Position numbers and translations under genes: made by a program. Source: Brevibacillus_D fluminis_A (lineage in GTDB: Bacteria; Bacillota; Bacilli; Brevibacillales; Brevibacillaceae). From it: DNA of 64,000 nucleotides. The stretch spans positions 2,660,001-2,724,000 of the forward strand of contig NZ_CM125436.1 of assembly GCF_052072235.1 (NCBI RefSeq), written 5' to 3'. Under the pieces are notes generated by a model. It did no database searches. It had not been told where the DNA came from and was given only the letters and a program-made list of their open reading frames with translations. Below, in pieces: positions 25,223-33,851 of this stretch; position 1 is the first letter of the stretch, and each line of letters begins with the position of its first letter.

Positions 25223-25285
25223 TTGCTTGCAATTGCTTGTTATCACTTAAAAAATATTGAAAAATCACTTACAATCGCTTATTCT
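25223..25285 (+). promoter_or_regulatory. deoR promoter with phased direct repeats (possible autoregulatory operator)
   Basis: The promoter is TTGAAA (25257-25262), a 17-bp spacer, and TATTCT (25280-25285). TTGCTTG repeats at 25223 and 25233 (10 bp apart) and ATCACTTA at 25242 and 25264 (22 bp apart, the second inside the spacer). DeoR-family regulators commonly bind repeated sites near their own promoters; autoregulation is inferred. Confidence 0.5.
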
Positions 25286-25329
25286 GAAGATGAAGCAGCA
25301 AGCTGTTACGAAAAGAGGTTGAAGGTCAC

Positions 25330-26100
25330 ATGTTTCAGGAAGAACGGCTTGTCGAGATCGTACGCGATTTGCAGGAGCACCAGCGCATCAGCGTGCAAGA
25401 GATCATGGACCGCTACGGCGTTTCGCGCGATACGGCAAGGCGCGATCTGGTAAAGCTCGAGGAGCAGGGGGCCATCCTGCGGACGCGGGGCGGTGCCATA
25501 TTGCCCACATTGACGAAAAAATCAGTCCATTACAAGGAGCGCATGCAGCTCGAGTCCGACGTGAAACGACTCATCGGGCAACGCGCAGCTTCCCTGCTGA
25601 AAGATGGCGACTATCTGATCATGGATGCCTCGACCACCGTGCAATTTGCGGCGGAGGCGATGCAGACCCGCGATCATGTCGTCGTAACCAATTCGATCGC
25701 CACGGCGAACATTTTGGCGGAGAAACCTTCTGTAAGCATCTACATGCTCGGCGGGCTGCTGCAGGCGCAAGATCGCTATGTCCTTGGGCCGCGCTCGATC
25801 GAAATGCTCGCGGATTATCAGGTGGACAAACTGCTGATCGGCGTTTGCGGTCTCACGGCGGACGGAATTTTTCACGCGACAGAGGAAGAGAGCTACCAGC
25901 TCCGCGAAATGCTGAAATGCGCTGACCAGGTGATCGTGCTCGCGGATCATACCAAATTCGGCCTGAAGCTGTTCCATAAAGTGGCCGGCCTGGATCGGAT
26001 TGATCTGATCATCACGGACCGTCCGCCCCATGAGGACATTTTGGCCGCGTTGCGAAAGCATGAAATCGAGCTGTTCATCGTGCAACATGAGCAAGAATAA
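25330..26100 (+). CDS. DeoR/GlpR-family transcriptional regulator
   Basis: A 256-aa regulator. The N-terminal helix-turn-helix (about 6-58) has the DeoR signature V-S-R-D-T-A-R-R-D-L-x-x-L-E-x-x-G. The C-terminal DeoRC sugar-phosphate sensor domain (about 78-235) has the G-A-I motif and D-A-S-T-T-V-Q. No sugar operon lies beside it, so the effector is unknown. The SD is weak (GAAGG). Downstream genes are germination genes with their own SDs and a terminator between. Confidence 0.9.
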   Translation: MFQEERLVEIVRDLQEHQRISVQEIMDRYGVSRDTARRDLVKLEEQGAILRTRGGAILPTLTKKSVHYKERMQLESDVKRLIGQRAASLLKDGDYLIMDASTTVQFAAEAMQTRDHVVVTNSIATANILAEKPSVSIYMLGGLLQAQDRYVLGPRSIEMLADYQVDKLLIGVCGLTADGIFHATEEESYQLREMLKCADQVIVLADHTKFGLKLFHKVAGLDRIDLIITDRPPHEDILAALRKHEIELFIVQHEQE

Positions 26101-26167
26101 TACCGGATATGCTGCCTGTGATGGCGTCATGGCGAATCGCCAGCGTGACATCCGGCTCATATATCAA

Positions 26168-26200
26168 AGGAGCTTCCTTTTTGGGAGGCTTCTTTTTCTT
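26168..26200 (+). terminator. Probable terminator after deoR
   Basis: GCTTCC (26172-26177) pairs with GGAGGC (26184-26189, one G-T pair) followed by a TTCTTTTTCTT tract. The remaining 170 bases to sleB contain no gene that I can support. Confidence 0.55.
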
Positions 26201-26366
26201 TGCAGCATGGATACGCGGCCCAAGCATGGCGAAAAAATGCGCTGCCCCCGCGTCTTTCCCCATGTGCAGGAAAATGTCGGCGTGCGCCTGTTTTTGCATA
26301 ATAAGCCAATCAGTCACGAACACTATTTCCATCGACGCTACTTTTTGTAACAGGAGGGATTCTTGC

Positions 26367-26918
26367 GTGCGCTCGTTACGATGGAAAATCCTTGGGCTCG
26401 TCACCTGCCTTGCTCTGGGAGGATTGGCCGGCGTGTATGACATAGCGTCAAAGCAGGGGGAAAAAGGGTCGCTGCAATCGGCGGCGCCTGTGATGGAATG
26501 GGCAGCGCCTGCGCAAAAGGCGGGCGCGGCAAACACGCAAAAAGCGTTTCACGCCACAGCGCTTTCGGCGAATGACCGCAAACTCATGGCCAATGCCGTC
26601 TACGGCGAGTCGCGCGGGGAACCGTACGTGGGACAAGTAGCGGTGGCAGCCGTCATTTTGAATCGGGTCAAAAGCCCGGCGTTTCCCAATACTGCAGCGG
26701 GCGTGATCTTTGAACCCCGCGCCTTCACAGCCGTTGCCGATGGGCAGATCTGGCTTACGCCCAATGAAACGGCAAGCAAAGCGGTCAATGATGCCATCAA
26801 AGGGTTGGACCCTACAGGAGGATGCACCTATTATTTCAACCCGCAAACGGCAACCTCCCAGTGGATCTGGAGCAGGCCGCAGGTGAAGAAAATCGGAAAA
26901 CATATTTTTTGCCGATAG
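26367..26918 (+). CDS. sleB: Spore cortex-lytic enzyme SleB-like cell wall hydrolase
   Basis: 183 aa. An N-terminal hydrophobic segment (about 7-24) for export is followed by a Hydrolase_2/SleB catalytic domain (about 68-183) with the predicted catalytic E81 in V-Y-G-E-S-R-G-E-P. The N-terminal peptidoglycan-binding repeat of classical SleB is missing, so this is a short form. SleB opens spore cortex at germination, and the next gene is ypeB, its usual partner. GTG at 26367 was chosen for AGGAGGG eight bases upstream. Confidence 0.88.
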   Translation: MRSLRWKILGLVTCLALGGLAGVYDIASKQGEKGSLQSAAPVMEWAAPAQKAGAANTQKAFHATALSANDRKLMANAVYGESRGEPYVGQVAVAAVILNRVKSPAFPNTAAGVIFEPRAFTAVADGQIWLTPNETASKAVNDAIKGLDPTGGCTYYFNPQTATSQWIWSRPQVKKIGKHIFCR

Positions 26919-26945
26919 CAAGACATGAGATAGGGGGACAACAGC

Positions 26946-28319
26946 GTGATCTATGGAGCAACAGCACGGGTACTTCTGCCGGTTGCGATCGTCGCATTGG
27001 TCGGAGCAGGCGTTTGGGGATACCAGGAGCACAATGAGAAAAACTCGGTCCTGATCAAAGCGGAAAACCAATATCAACGGGCGTTCCATGACTTGAATTA
27101 CCATCTCGACAAATTGCAGGACGAACTGGGCAAATCGCTGGTCGTCAACACGCGCAAGCAGATGACACCGTCGCTTGCGAACGTTTGGCGGCTTGCGTAT
27201 GCGGCGCAAAACGATGTCGGGCAGCTTCCGCTGACGCTGATGCCGTTTAGCAAAACGGAGGAGTTTCTGGCCAAAGTCGCCGACTTTTCCTACGGGGTAG
27301 CGGTCCGGGATCTGAATAAACAGCCGCTCACGGAAAAAGAGTACAAAACGCTGGAGAGCCTGTACAAGCACTCCAAGGAAATCCAAAGCGAACTCAACAA
27401 TGTTCAGACAAAAGTCATCGATAATCAACTGCGCTGGATGGATGTGGAGAGTGCGCTCGCATCGGATGATAAAAAGTCGGATAACACCATCGTCGACGGC
27501 TTTCAAACGATTGAAAAACGGGTGAACGAGTATCAGGATTTAGACTGGGGCGTTGCGATCAGCAGTCTGGATCATAAAAAGAAGCAGCGCATCAAGGGGA
27601 TCGACGGCAAACCGATCACGCCTGAGGAAGCGGGACGCATCGCGCTTGATTTCATCGGCATGCATGGGAAAAACGTCAAAGTCGATGTTGAAAACAACGG
27701 GAAGTCCGAGGAATACAGCGCATACAGCGTCCGGGTGACGAGCGGGGAACTGAAAAGCCCGATCAACGTCGAGGTGACCAAGAAAGCGGGAAAAGTCGTC
27801 TGGCTGTTGAATGAACGGACGATTGGCAAACCCGCGATCTCGCTCGCGGCTGCGGAAGAGAGCGGGAAAAAGTTTTTGCACGCGCATGACTATCCAAACA
27901 TGGAAGCGGTCGAAAGCGATTTGTACGACGGCTTGGGCGTCTTCACGTTCGTCCCGAAACAGGACAATGTGCTGATCTATCCGGATGCCGTCACGGTCAA
28001 GGTCGCGCTCGATACCGGCGATGTCAACGGGTTCCATGCGACCGAGTATCTGTTCAATCATAAGCAGCGCATTTTGCCCAAAGCAAAGGTGACGCCGGAA
28101 AAAGCGCGAACGATGATCAATCCGAAAGTGCGCGTGACCGATCAGCGGATGGCGTTGATCGAAGGTAAGGCGGACGGGAAGGAAGTGTTGTGCTACGAAT
28201 TCACCGGCCGTTTTGAGAAAGACACGTACATGATCTATATCAATGCGCTCACCGGGGATGAAGAAGAAGTCGTCAAAATGGATGTTCATCGAGGCACGGG
28301 GCAGCCGGGAGCAAAGTAG
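26946..28319 (+). CDS. ypeB: Germination protein YpeB
   Basis: 457 aa. One N-terminal membrane anchor (about 7-25), a helical domain of about 200 aa, then PepSY-type repeats (about 225-440) with the G-K-P-I-T-P-E-E-A-G-R-I-A pattern. In Bacillus YpeB protects and localises SleB in the spore inner membrane. GTG start at 26946 after TAGGGGGACA, 27 bp after sleB, so they form an operon. Confidence 0.93.
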   Translation: MIYGATARVLLPVAIVALVGAGVWGYQEHNEKNSVLIKAENQYQRAFHDLNYHLDKLQDELGKSLVVNTRKQMTPSLANVWRLAYAAQNDVGQLPLTLMPFSKTEEFLAKVADFSYGVAVRDLNKQPLTEKEYKTLESLYKHSKEIQSELNNVQTKVIDNQLRWMDVESALASDDKKSDNTIVDGFQTIEKRVNEYQDLDWGVAISSLDHKKKQRIKGIDGKPITPEEAGRIALDFIGMHGKNVKVDVENNGKSEEYSAYSVRVTSGELKSPINVEVTKKAGKVVWLLNERTIGKPAISLAAAEESGKKFLHAHDYPNMEAVESDLYDGLGVFTFVPKQDNVLIYPDAVTVKVALDTGDVNGFHATEYLFNHKQRILPKAKVTPEKARTMINPKVRVTDQRMALIEGKADGKEVLCYEFTGRFEKDTYMIYINALTGDEEEVVKMDVHRGTGQPGAK

Positions 28320-28328
28320 CGAACGCGA

Positions 28329-28360
28329 TGGGGAAGGGGGCCAGCACTCCCCTTCCTCTA
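28329..28360 (+). terminator. Possible terminator after ypeB
   Basis: GGGGAAGGGG-type arm (from 28330) pairs with CTCCCCTTCC (28347-28356), but the following T tract is short and interrupted. Confidence 0.4.
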
Positions 28361-28361
28361 T

Positions 28362-28391
28362 TTGCCGTATCGACAAAAAGGCGTGTATAAT
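28362..28391 (+). promoter_or_regulatory. Sigma-A promoter of ypfA
   Basis: TTGCCG (28362-28367), an 18-bp spacer and a perfect TATAAT (28386-28391), 34 bases before the TTG start of ypfA. Confidence 0.7.
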
Positions 28392-28424
28392 GGGAGGGGG
28401 ATTGGAAACGAAGGGGGAAGTACA

Positions 28425-29111
28425 TTGAGCACCTATCCGCAGGTAGGACAGGTCCTACGCATGAATCTCGTTACGCTTCAGGAAGAAAAAGCCAAGCTGG
28501 TTTATAAAACGAGAGTATCCGATATAACAGGGGATCTACTTGCTATAGAGGTACCGATCGAAGAGGGGTCAGGACGCGGATACCGCATACCGGACGGGAT
28601 GGAAGTCAGCATCTGGTTTATGGGAGAAGACGGCTCGCGGTACGATTTTCGATCGGCCATCAGCGGCTATCGAACCGGCAACATACCCGTTTTGCTCGTG
28701 AAGCTGCCTCCCTTGCAGGAGATTACCCGCACGCAGCGGCGCAACTACTTGCGGGTCGATGCACAGCTGGAGATCTCGGTCAAAACGACCGATACGGTCC
28801 GTAACTACCACTTCCTGGCGAGAACCTCGGATATTAGCGGCGGTGGTCTTTCTTTTACCTGCTCCGACCAATATCGTTTGAAGGAGCACGATCCGCTCAT
28901 GCTATGGCTGGTTATTCCGTTGAAAAACGGCACGATCATGCATGCGCAGGCCGAAGGGGAAGTGACCCGCCTGAAAAAGCTGGAAGACGTTCCGAATACG
29001 CAATGGATTTCCGTCAAATTCGTCAACATTCATGAAAGCGACCAGGCCAAAGTGGTACGAGCCTGTTACGAGCGCCAGCTTGAGCTGCGGAAAAAAGGAA
29101 TTACCGAATAA
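28425..29111 (+). CDS. ypfA: PilZ-domain c-di-GMP receptor YpfA (DgrA/MotI type)
   Basis: A 228-aa cytoplasmic protein with an N-terminal YcgR-like domain (about 5-98) and a C-terminal PilZ domain (about 103-215). The c-di-GMP-binding residues are R-R-N-Y-L-R (105-110) and D-I-S-G-G-G (136-141). The B. subtilis orthologue binds c-di-GMP and brakes the flagellar motor. The start is TTG at 28425, chosen for AAGGGGGAAG upstream and for a normal family N-terminus. Confidence 0.9.
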   Translation: MSTYPQVGQVLRMNLVTLQEEKAKLVYKTRVSDITGDLLAIEVPIEEGSGRGYRIPDGMEVSIWFMGEDGSRYDFRSAISGYRTGNIPVLLVKLPPLQEITRTQRRNYLRVDAQLEISVKTTDTVRNYHFLARTSDISGGGLSFTCSDQYRLKEHDPLMLWLVIPLKNGTIMHAQAEGEVTRLKKLEDVPNTQWISVKFVNIHESDQAKVVRACYERQLELRKKGITE

Positions 29112-29119
29112 GCAGATGG

Positions 29120-29137
29120 CCTCTTTAAAAAAAGAGG
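29120..29137 (+). promoter_or_regulatory. Hairpin covering the ypfB ribosome binding site
   Basis: CCTCTTT (29120-29126) and AAAGAGG (29131-29137) form a perfect 7-bp stem with an AAAA loop. The 3' arm is the only SD of the next gene. No T tract follows, so a translation-control element is more likely than a terminator. Confidence 0.5.
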
Positions 29138-29144
29138 GATCATG

Positions 29145-29339
29145 ATGAAACGTTCGGAAGATTACGAGGCGCGCTTCATCCGTTTATCCACGCGCGTCGA
29201 AAAGTTGATTACACGCTTTATCATCGGACTTGTTTTTCTTTTACTTGTCGGACAGTGTGCGGTCCATCTACTCCCCATCCGCTTCTTGCCCAATGAGACG
29301 GTCAAATGGGAAGGATCGGCACATATTTTGCAGAAATAG
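29145..29339 (+). CDS. ypfB: Small membrane protein YpfB (DUF5359-like)
   Basis: 64 aa, with a basic N-terminus and a single transmembrane helix (about 24-42), located between ypfA and cmk exactly as B. subtilis ypfB. Function unknown. ATG 29145 is preferred to ATG 29142 because of spacing from AGAGGG. Confidence 0.7.
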   Translation: MKRSEDYEARFIRLSTRVEKLITRFIIGLVFLLLVGQCAVHLLPIRFLPNETVKWEGSAHILQK

Positions 29340-29350
29340 GTGATAGCCAG

Positions 29351-30028
29351 ATGAAAATTGCGATTGACGGCCCTGCTGGCGCAGGAAAGAGCACAGTAGC
29401 GAAGCTGGTTGCTGCCAAGTTGCGCTTTGTCTATATTGATACAGGAGCCATGTACCGTGCATTGGCTTGGGCGGCACAGCAGGAGGGACTTGCAGCTGTC
29501 GATGAGCATGCGGTTTCCTCGCTTCTGGAAAAAAACCGCATCAGGCTGCAGCGGGACGATCGTGGAGATACACAGCATGTGTGGTGGAATGAGGAAGACA
29601 TCACCGCAGAGATTCGCACGCCGCAAATCAGTCAGCTTGCCTCCATTGTTGCGGGACATCCGCGGGTGCGCGCGTTGATGCTTGACCTGCAGCGCGCATT
29701 GGCGGAGGAAGGCGACGTCATCATGGACGGCCGCGATATCGGCACGCACGTTTTGCCGGATGCGGATGTGAAAATCTTCCTGACCGCTTCGATCGAGGAA
29801 CGGGCGACGCGCCGCCTGGCAGAGCTTCAGCAAAAAGGGGTGGAAACAACCTTGGAAGCGCTGATGGAGGAGATCGCCGAGCGCGACAAACGCGATTCCG
29901 AGCGGGAGGTAGCACCGCTGAAGCAGGCGGAAGATGCGATTTTGGTCGATACGACAGGCCGATCGATCGAGCAAATCGTTGATCAAATACTACATATATG
30001 CCAGAAAACAGGTGAGAGCGCGAAATGA
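29351..30028 (+). CDS. cmk: Cytidylate kinase
   Basis: Phosphorylates CMP and dCMP with ATP. A 225-aa NMP kinase with P-loop G-P-A-G-A-G-K-S-T (7-15), the D-T-G-A-M-Y-R CMP site and D-G-R-D-I-G-T. AGGTGAT lies before the ATG at 29351. Its stop overlaps the plsC start as ATGA. Confidence 0.95.
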   Translation: MKIAIDGPAGAGKSTVAKLVAAKLRFVYIDTGAMYRALAWAAQQEGLAAVDEHAVSSLLEKNRIRLQRDDRGDTQHVWWNEEDITAEIRTPQISQLASIVAGHPRVRALMLDLQRALAEEGDVIMDGRDIGTHVLPDADVKIFLTASIEERATRRLAELQQKGVETTLEALMEEIAERDKRDSEREVAPLKQAEDAILVDTTGRSIEQIVDQILHICQKTGESAK

Positions 30029-30621
30029 GCTATTATACGTTTTTTCGCGGCATCTGCCGCTTTTTGCTTGCGGCATGCTTCCGCTGGCGGGTCATCGGGA
30101 GCGAAAACATACCGAAGACGGGTGCGGTCATCTTATGCTGCAATCATATCGGCAATATCGATCCGCCCCTGCTGGGGAGCGGCATCGAGCGCCAGGTGCG
30201 GTTTATGGCGAAAGAAGAGCTTTTCCACGTTCCCGTTCTTTCGTTTTTGTTGAAAAAGTTCGGCGCTTTCCCTGTCAAACGGGGAGCGGGGGATCGCAGT
30301 GCGATCCGCACGACGCTGAAAATTTTAGAAGATGGCGAGATTTTAGGCATTTTTCCGGAAGGGACCCGCAGCAAAACCGGTGAGCTGGGCCGCGGGCAAA
30401 GCGGGACCGCCATGTTTGCACTCAAGTCCCAAGCACAGGTGGTGCCTGTCGCCATCATCGGTCCTTGGCGTTTCCTGAAGCCGATCACGATCATTTACGG
30501 CAAGCCGATCGACATGACCGCGCTCCGGGAGAAGAAGGTCGATTCCGAATCGTTGCGGGAAGCGACAGAGCTGATCATGCAGCATATCAAGGAATTGATT
30601 GATGCGCATCAGGCAAAATGA
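30025..30621 (+). CDS. plsC: 1-acyl-sn-glycerol-3-phosphate acyltransferase PlsC
   Basis: A 198-aa membrane-associated acyltransferase making phosphatidate. The catalytic N-H41-x4-D46 motif is present, and the second block is F-P-E-G-T-R-S near 110. The N-terminal hydrophobic segment is about 8-22. It overlaps cmk by 4 bp, as in other Bacillales. Confidence 0.93.
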   Translation: MSYYTFFRGICRFLLAACFRWRVIGSENIPKTGAVILCCNHIGNIDPPLLGSGIERQVRFMAKEELFHVPVLSFLLKKFGAFPVKRGAGDRSAIRTTLKILEDGEILGIFPEGTRSKTGELGRGQSGTAMFALKSQAQVVPVAIIGPWRFLKPITIIYGKPIDMTALREKKVDSESLREATELIMQHIKELIDAHQAK

Positions 30622-30787
30622 ATTGGTATTGAAAGCAGGACTTGGAAGTATACTATACATGTCTAGCTGTCAATTTCTTTTGATGAGCGTACGCCATAGG
30701 CATAGGCTACCAATATATGCTATCCTAGTAGAGTAAACCTTTTTACAGGATCCTAATTTTTGAAGATGGTCAAGGAGGTTCGTGTTG

Positions 30788-31951
30788 ATGGAAGAGTTTA
30801 ATAGTGTAGATGTAAAAACTCTCGCGGTTGGAGATGTGGTGAAAGCGAAAGTCACCAAAGTAGAAGACAAGCAAGCTCTGGTGGATGTAGGTTACAAATA
30901 CGACGGGCTAATTCCGATCAGCGAACTCGCTGCCCTTCACGTTGACAAAGTATCCGATGTCGTTGCGGTTGGCGACGAATTCGAAGTGAAAGTTACCAAG
31001 CTCAATGATGAAAAGGAAGAATTGGTTGTATCCAAAAAGGCGGTTGCAGGCGAAAAAGCGTGGGATGACCTCGCAGCCAAATTGGAATCTGGCGAAATCA
31101 TCGAAGCGGTTGTCAAAGACATCGTGAAAGGCGGCCTTGTCGTCGATGTCGGACTGCGCGGTTTCATTCCTGCGTCCATGGTCGGTCTGTCGTTCATCGA
31201 AGACTTCTCCGACTACAAAGGCAAAACCCTCAAGCTGAAAGTGATGGAGCTTGACAAAGAGAAAAACAAGGCGATCCTCTCCCATAAAGCGGTTCTGGAA
31301 GAAGAGGCCAAAAATAAAAAACAATCTGTGATCGGTGGCATTCAACCGGGTCAAGTATTGGAAGGCACCGTGCAACGCCTGACGGATTTCGGCGTATTCG
31401 TCGACATCGGCGGCGTGGATGGCTTGGTGCACATCTCCGAACTCGCATGGAATCGTGTTGAAAAACCTTCGGATGTGGTCAAGGAAGGCGACAAGGTGCA
31501 GGTGAAAGTGCTCAAGGTCGATAAAGACAACGAGCGCATCAGCCTCAGCATTAAAGAAACCCAGCAAGGCCCATGGGCAATTGCCGCAGAGAAATTCAAA
31601 AAAGGCGACATTGTCAGCGGCAGTGTCAAGCGTTTGGCAAGCTTTGGCGCATTTGTGGAAATCGCTCCTGGAGTCGAAGGGCTGGTCCACGTATCCCAAA
31701 TTGCCAACCGTCACGTGAAATCGCCGAACGAGGTGCTGAAAGAAGGCCAAACGGTCAATGTGAAAGTGCTGGAAGTGAATCCGGCTGAGCAACGCGTAAG
31801 CCTGAGCATCCGCGCGCTCGAAGAGGAAAAAGTGGAGCAGGCGGAACAAGCGAGCCGCCGTGAACATCAGCAGTTCCAACAGGAGAACAATCAATCGCTT
31901 GGCGTTACGTTGGGCGATTTGTTCGGCGATCTGAAGGACAAACTCAAATAA
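30788..31951 (+). CDS. rpsA: Four-domain S1 RNA-binding protein (RpsA/YpfD)
   Basis: 387 aa with four S1 repeats (starting near residues 15, 100, 185 and 272), the shorter Firmicute relative of ribosomal protein S1. Repeats 3 and 4 are the most canonical (G-x-V-x-R-L-x-x-F-G-x-F-V-x-I). The ATG at 30788 lies 9 bases after AAGGAGG; GTG 30782 is too close to the SD. A terminator follows. The 166-bp gap before it contains no clear promoter. Confidence 0.93.
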   Translation: MEEFNSVDVKTLAVGDVVKAKVTKVEDKQALVDVGYKYDGLIPISELAALHVDKVSDVVAVGDEFEVKVTKLNDEKEELVVSKKAVAGEKAWDDLAAKLESGEIIEAVVKDIVKGGLVVDVGLRGFIPASMVGLSFIEDFSDYKGKTLKLKVMELDKEKNKAILSHKAVLEEEAKNKKQSVIGGIQPGQVLEGTVQRLTDFGVFVDIGGVDGLVHISELAWNRVEKPSDVVKEGDKVQVKVLKVDKDNERISLSIKETQQGPWAIAAEKFKKGDIVSGSVKRLASFGAFVEIAPGVEGLVHVSQIANRHVKSPNEVLKEGQTVNVKVLEVNPAEQRVSLSIRALEEEKVEQAEQASRREHQQFQQENNQSLGVTLGDLFGDLKDKLK

Positions 31952-31970
31952 GAAGCGGCGATAATGGGGA

Positions 31971-31996
31971 GGGGTACGCAAGCGCGTATCCCTTTT
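31971..31996 (+). terminator. Terminator after rpsA
   Basis: GGGGTACGC (31971-31979) pairs with GCGTATCCC (31984-31992, one G-T pair) around a 4-base loop, followed by TTTT. Confidence 0.75.
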
Positions 31997-32073
31997 CTAT
32001 TGGAAAACCATCGCTCGATTGTGAACGAAGCCGGTGGCAAACGGGCAACGAGCAGAAAGGCAGGCAATGCAAA

Positions 32074-33135
32074 ATGAGTCGATCGTCACGCAAGCTGGAT
32101 CATATGGAGCACGCGCTGACTACAGGACAAGCAGGCACAAACGGATTGGAGGACCTTTCATTCATTCCTGATAGTTTACCTAATATATCTTATGTAAACT
32201 TATCGATGCAGACGTCCCTTGGATCGTTACAGCTTTCATCACCCATTTTGATTAATGCGATGACCGGCGGTGTGGCAGAAGCGGAGGACATCAACGGCAA
32301 GCTGGCCCTAATTGCCCGTGAAAAAGGGTTGGCGATGGCGGTAGGCTCGCAAATGGCTGCGCTGCGTGATCCTTCCTTAACCAAAACGTACCGCATCGTT
32401 CGTCAGGTCAACCCGCAAGGCATCGTGATCGCCAATTTGGGGGCGGAGTGTACACTGGAACAGGCGGAGCGCGCCATTGCGATGATTGGGGCGGATGCGT
32501 TGCAAATCCATCTGAATGTGATGCAGGAGCTTTTGATGCCCGAGGGAGACCGTACGTTTGAAGGATATTTGGAGGCGATTGCGCGCATTGCCGATCAGCT
32601 TACTGTGCCGGTAATTGTGAAAGAGGTTGGTTTTGGCATGGCTCGCACTTCCATCCGCCAGTTGGTGGAAGCGGGGGCAGCCGCCATCGACATCGGGGGT
32701 TCTGGTGGAACCAATTTTGCCAAAATCGAAAACAGACGCAATCCGGAAGCGTATGACATGTTCGATACATGGGGACTGAGCACGGTGCAAAGTCTGCTGG
32801 AAGCGGGGGAAGTCAACCTCAAAGGCACGTCGCTGATCGCCTCCGGCGGTTTGCGCCACGGACTGGACGTCGCCAAGTCAATTGCGCTCGGCGCATCTGC
32901 GGTCGGGATGGCAGGCGTTTTTTTGCGCATGGTGAAGACGATGGACACGCAAGCGTGCCTCGATCGTGTCGACCGGCTGCATCATGAATTAAAAATTGCC
33001 ATGGTTGCGCTTGGCGCACGAACATTGAGCGAGCTTGGCAGCGCCTCCGTCGTGATCGGCGGTGAAACGGCGCGCTGGGCCGAACAGCGCGCCATTGATT
33101 TGCGGCGATATGCGTTGCGCAAAGAACAAATGTAA
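32074..33135 (+). CDS. fni: Type 2 isopentenyl-diphosphate delta-isomerase
   Basis: FMN-dependent interconversion of IPP and DMAPP. 353 aa starting with the R-K-x-D-H-M-E-H-A-L substrate-binding signature. It has M-T-G-G (FMN loop), H-L-N-V-M-Q-E-L, V-K-E-V-G-F-G-M, and I-D-I-G-G-S-G-G-T-N-F. It provides the isoprenoid precursors used by hepS/hepT at 45.8-50.7 kb. Confidence 0.95.
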   Translation: MSRSSRKLDHMEHALTTGQAGTNGLEDLSFIPDSLPNISYVNLSMQTSLGSLQLSSPILINAMTGGVAEAEDINGKLALIAREKGLAMAVGSQMAALRDPSLTKTYRIVRQVNPQGIVIANLGAECTLEQAERAIAMIGADALQIHLNVMQELLMPEGDRTFEGYLEAIARIADQLTVPVIVKEVGFGMARTSIRQLVEAGAAAIDIGGSGGTNFAKIENRRNPEAYDMFDTWGLSTVQSLLEAGEVNLKGTSLIASGGLRHGLDVAKSIALGASAVGMAGVFLRMVKTMDTQACLDRVDRLHHELKIAMVALGARTLSELGSASVVIGGETARWAEQRAIDLRRYALRKEQM

Positions 33136-33209
33136 GGTTTCATTCATGATTGCTTGGCAAATGTGGCATACTTTCAACAGAGTTGCACACTGTTTCCAAG
33201 GAGCATGCG

Positions 33210-33845
33210 ATGAACGAGGGAATTGCCGCAATGGTTGTCCAATGGTGCTTGATCTGTCTCGTCTGGATGGGCAGCTATAACCGCTTGCTAGCGCGCTTTC
33301 GTTTGACACAGGCAACGACGCTCGCCGTTTTGGCTGCCTGCCTGCTTTCCAGCTTTTCAAACTGGCGCATGTACGTGCTGCCGATTGAAGTGAGTGTCAG
33401 CGGAACGATCGTGCCCGTGATGATTTCGGCCTGGATGTGGACGTGTCTGGTTCGTCCGGGACAAGCCAGTTATTTGGCGGCTGCCGTCATCACGATGACG
33501 AGCGTGCTTTTTTGTATCAAACGTCTGTTTATTTGGGACCCGGTGCTTATGTTTGCGGATGAGACCGTCATTTTGCCATTGCTGCTGACGGTGCTTGTTT
33601 TTTTGTTTGCTCGGCATGCGGAAGAACAGGTGTTTTTATTGTTTTTTTCCGTGACCTTATTTGATATTTCCCACTCGCTTTCTCTGTGGGGAAAGGTTAC
33701 GCCGTTTGCGATCGGCAGCCCGTTTTGCCAGGATGTCCTGTGGCTGTCCGTTCTGACCTGGTCACTGGCGTGGAGCGTCGTAGCCGCCATCATCCATTCC
33801 CGTCTCGTCGGCTCGATTAAATCCAAATTACAATCCCACAGGTGA
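33210..33845 (+). CDS. yphA: YphA-like polytopic membrane protein
   Basis: 211 aa with about six hydrophobic segments and no recognisable catalytic motif. It holds the position of B. subtilis yphA between fni and yphB. AAGGAG precedes the ATG at 33210. A CATACTTT at 33167-33174 with an upstream TTCATGATT resembles a sigma-E promoter only loosely. The TGA is 6 bp before the YIEGIA gene start. Confidence 0.65.
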   Translation: MNEGIAAMVVQWCLICLVWMGSYNRLLARFRLTQATTLAVLAACLLSSFSNWRMYVLPIEVSVSGTIVPVMISAWMWTCLVRPGQASYLAAAVITMTSVLFCIKRLFIWDPVLMFADETVILPLLLTVLVFLFARHAEEQVFLLFFSVTLFDISHSLSLWGKVTPFAIGSPFCQDVLWLSVLTWSLAWSVVAAIIHSRLVGSIKSKLQSHR

Positions 33846-33851
33846 TGCCTT

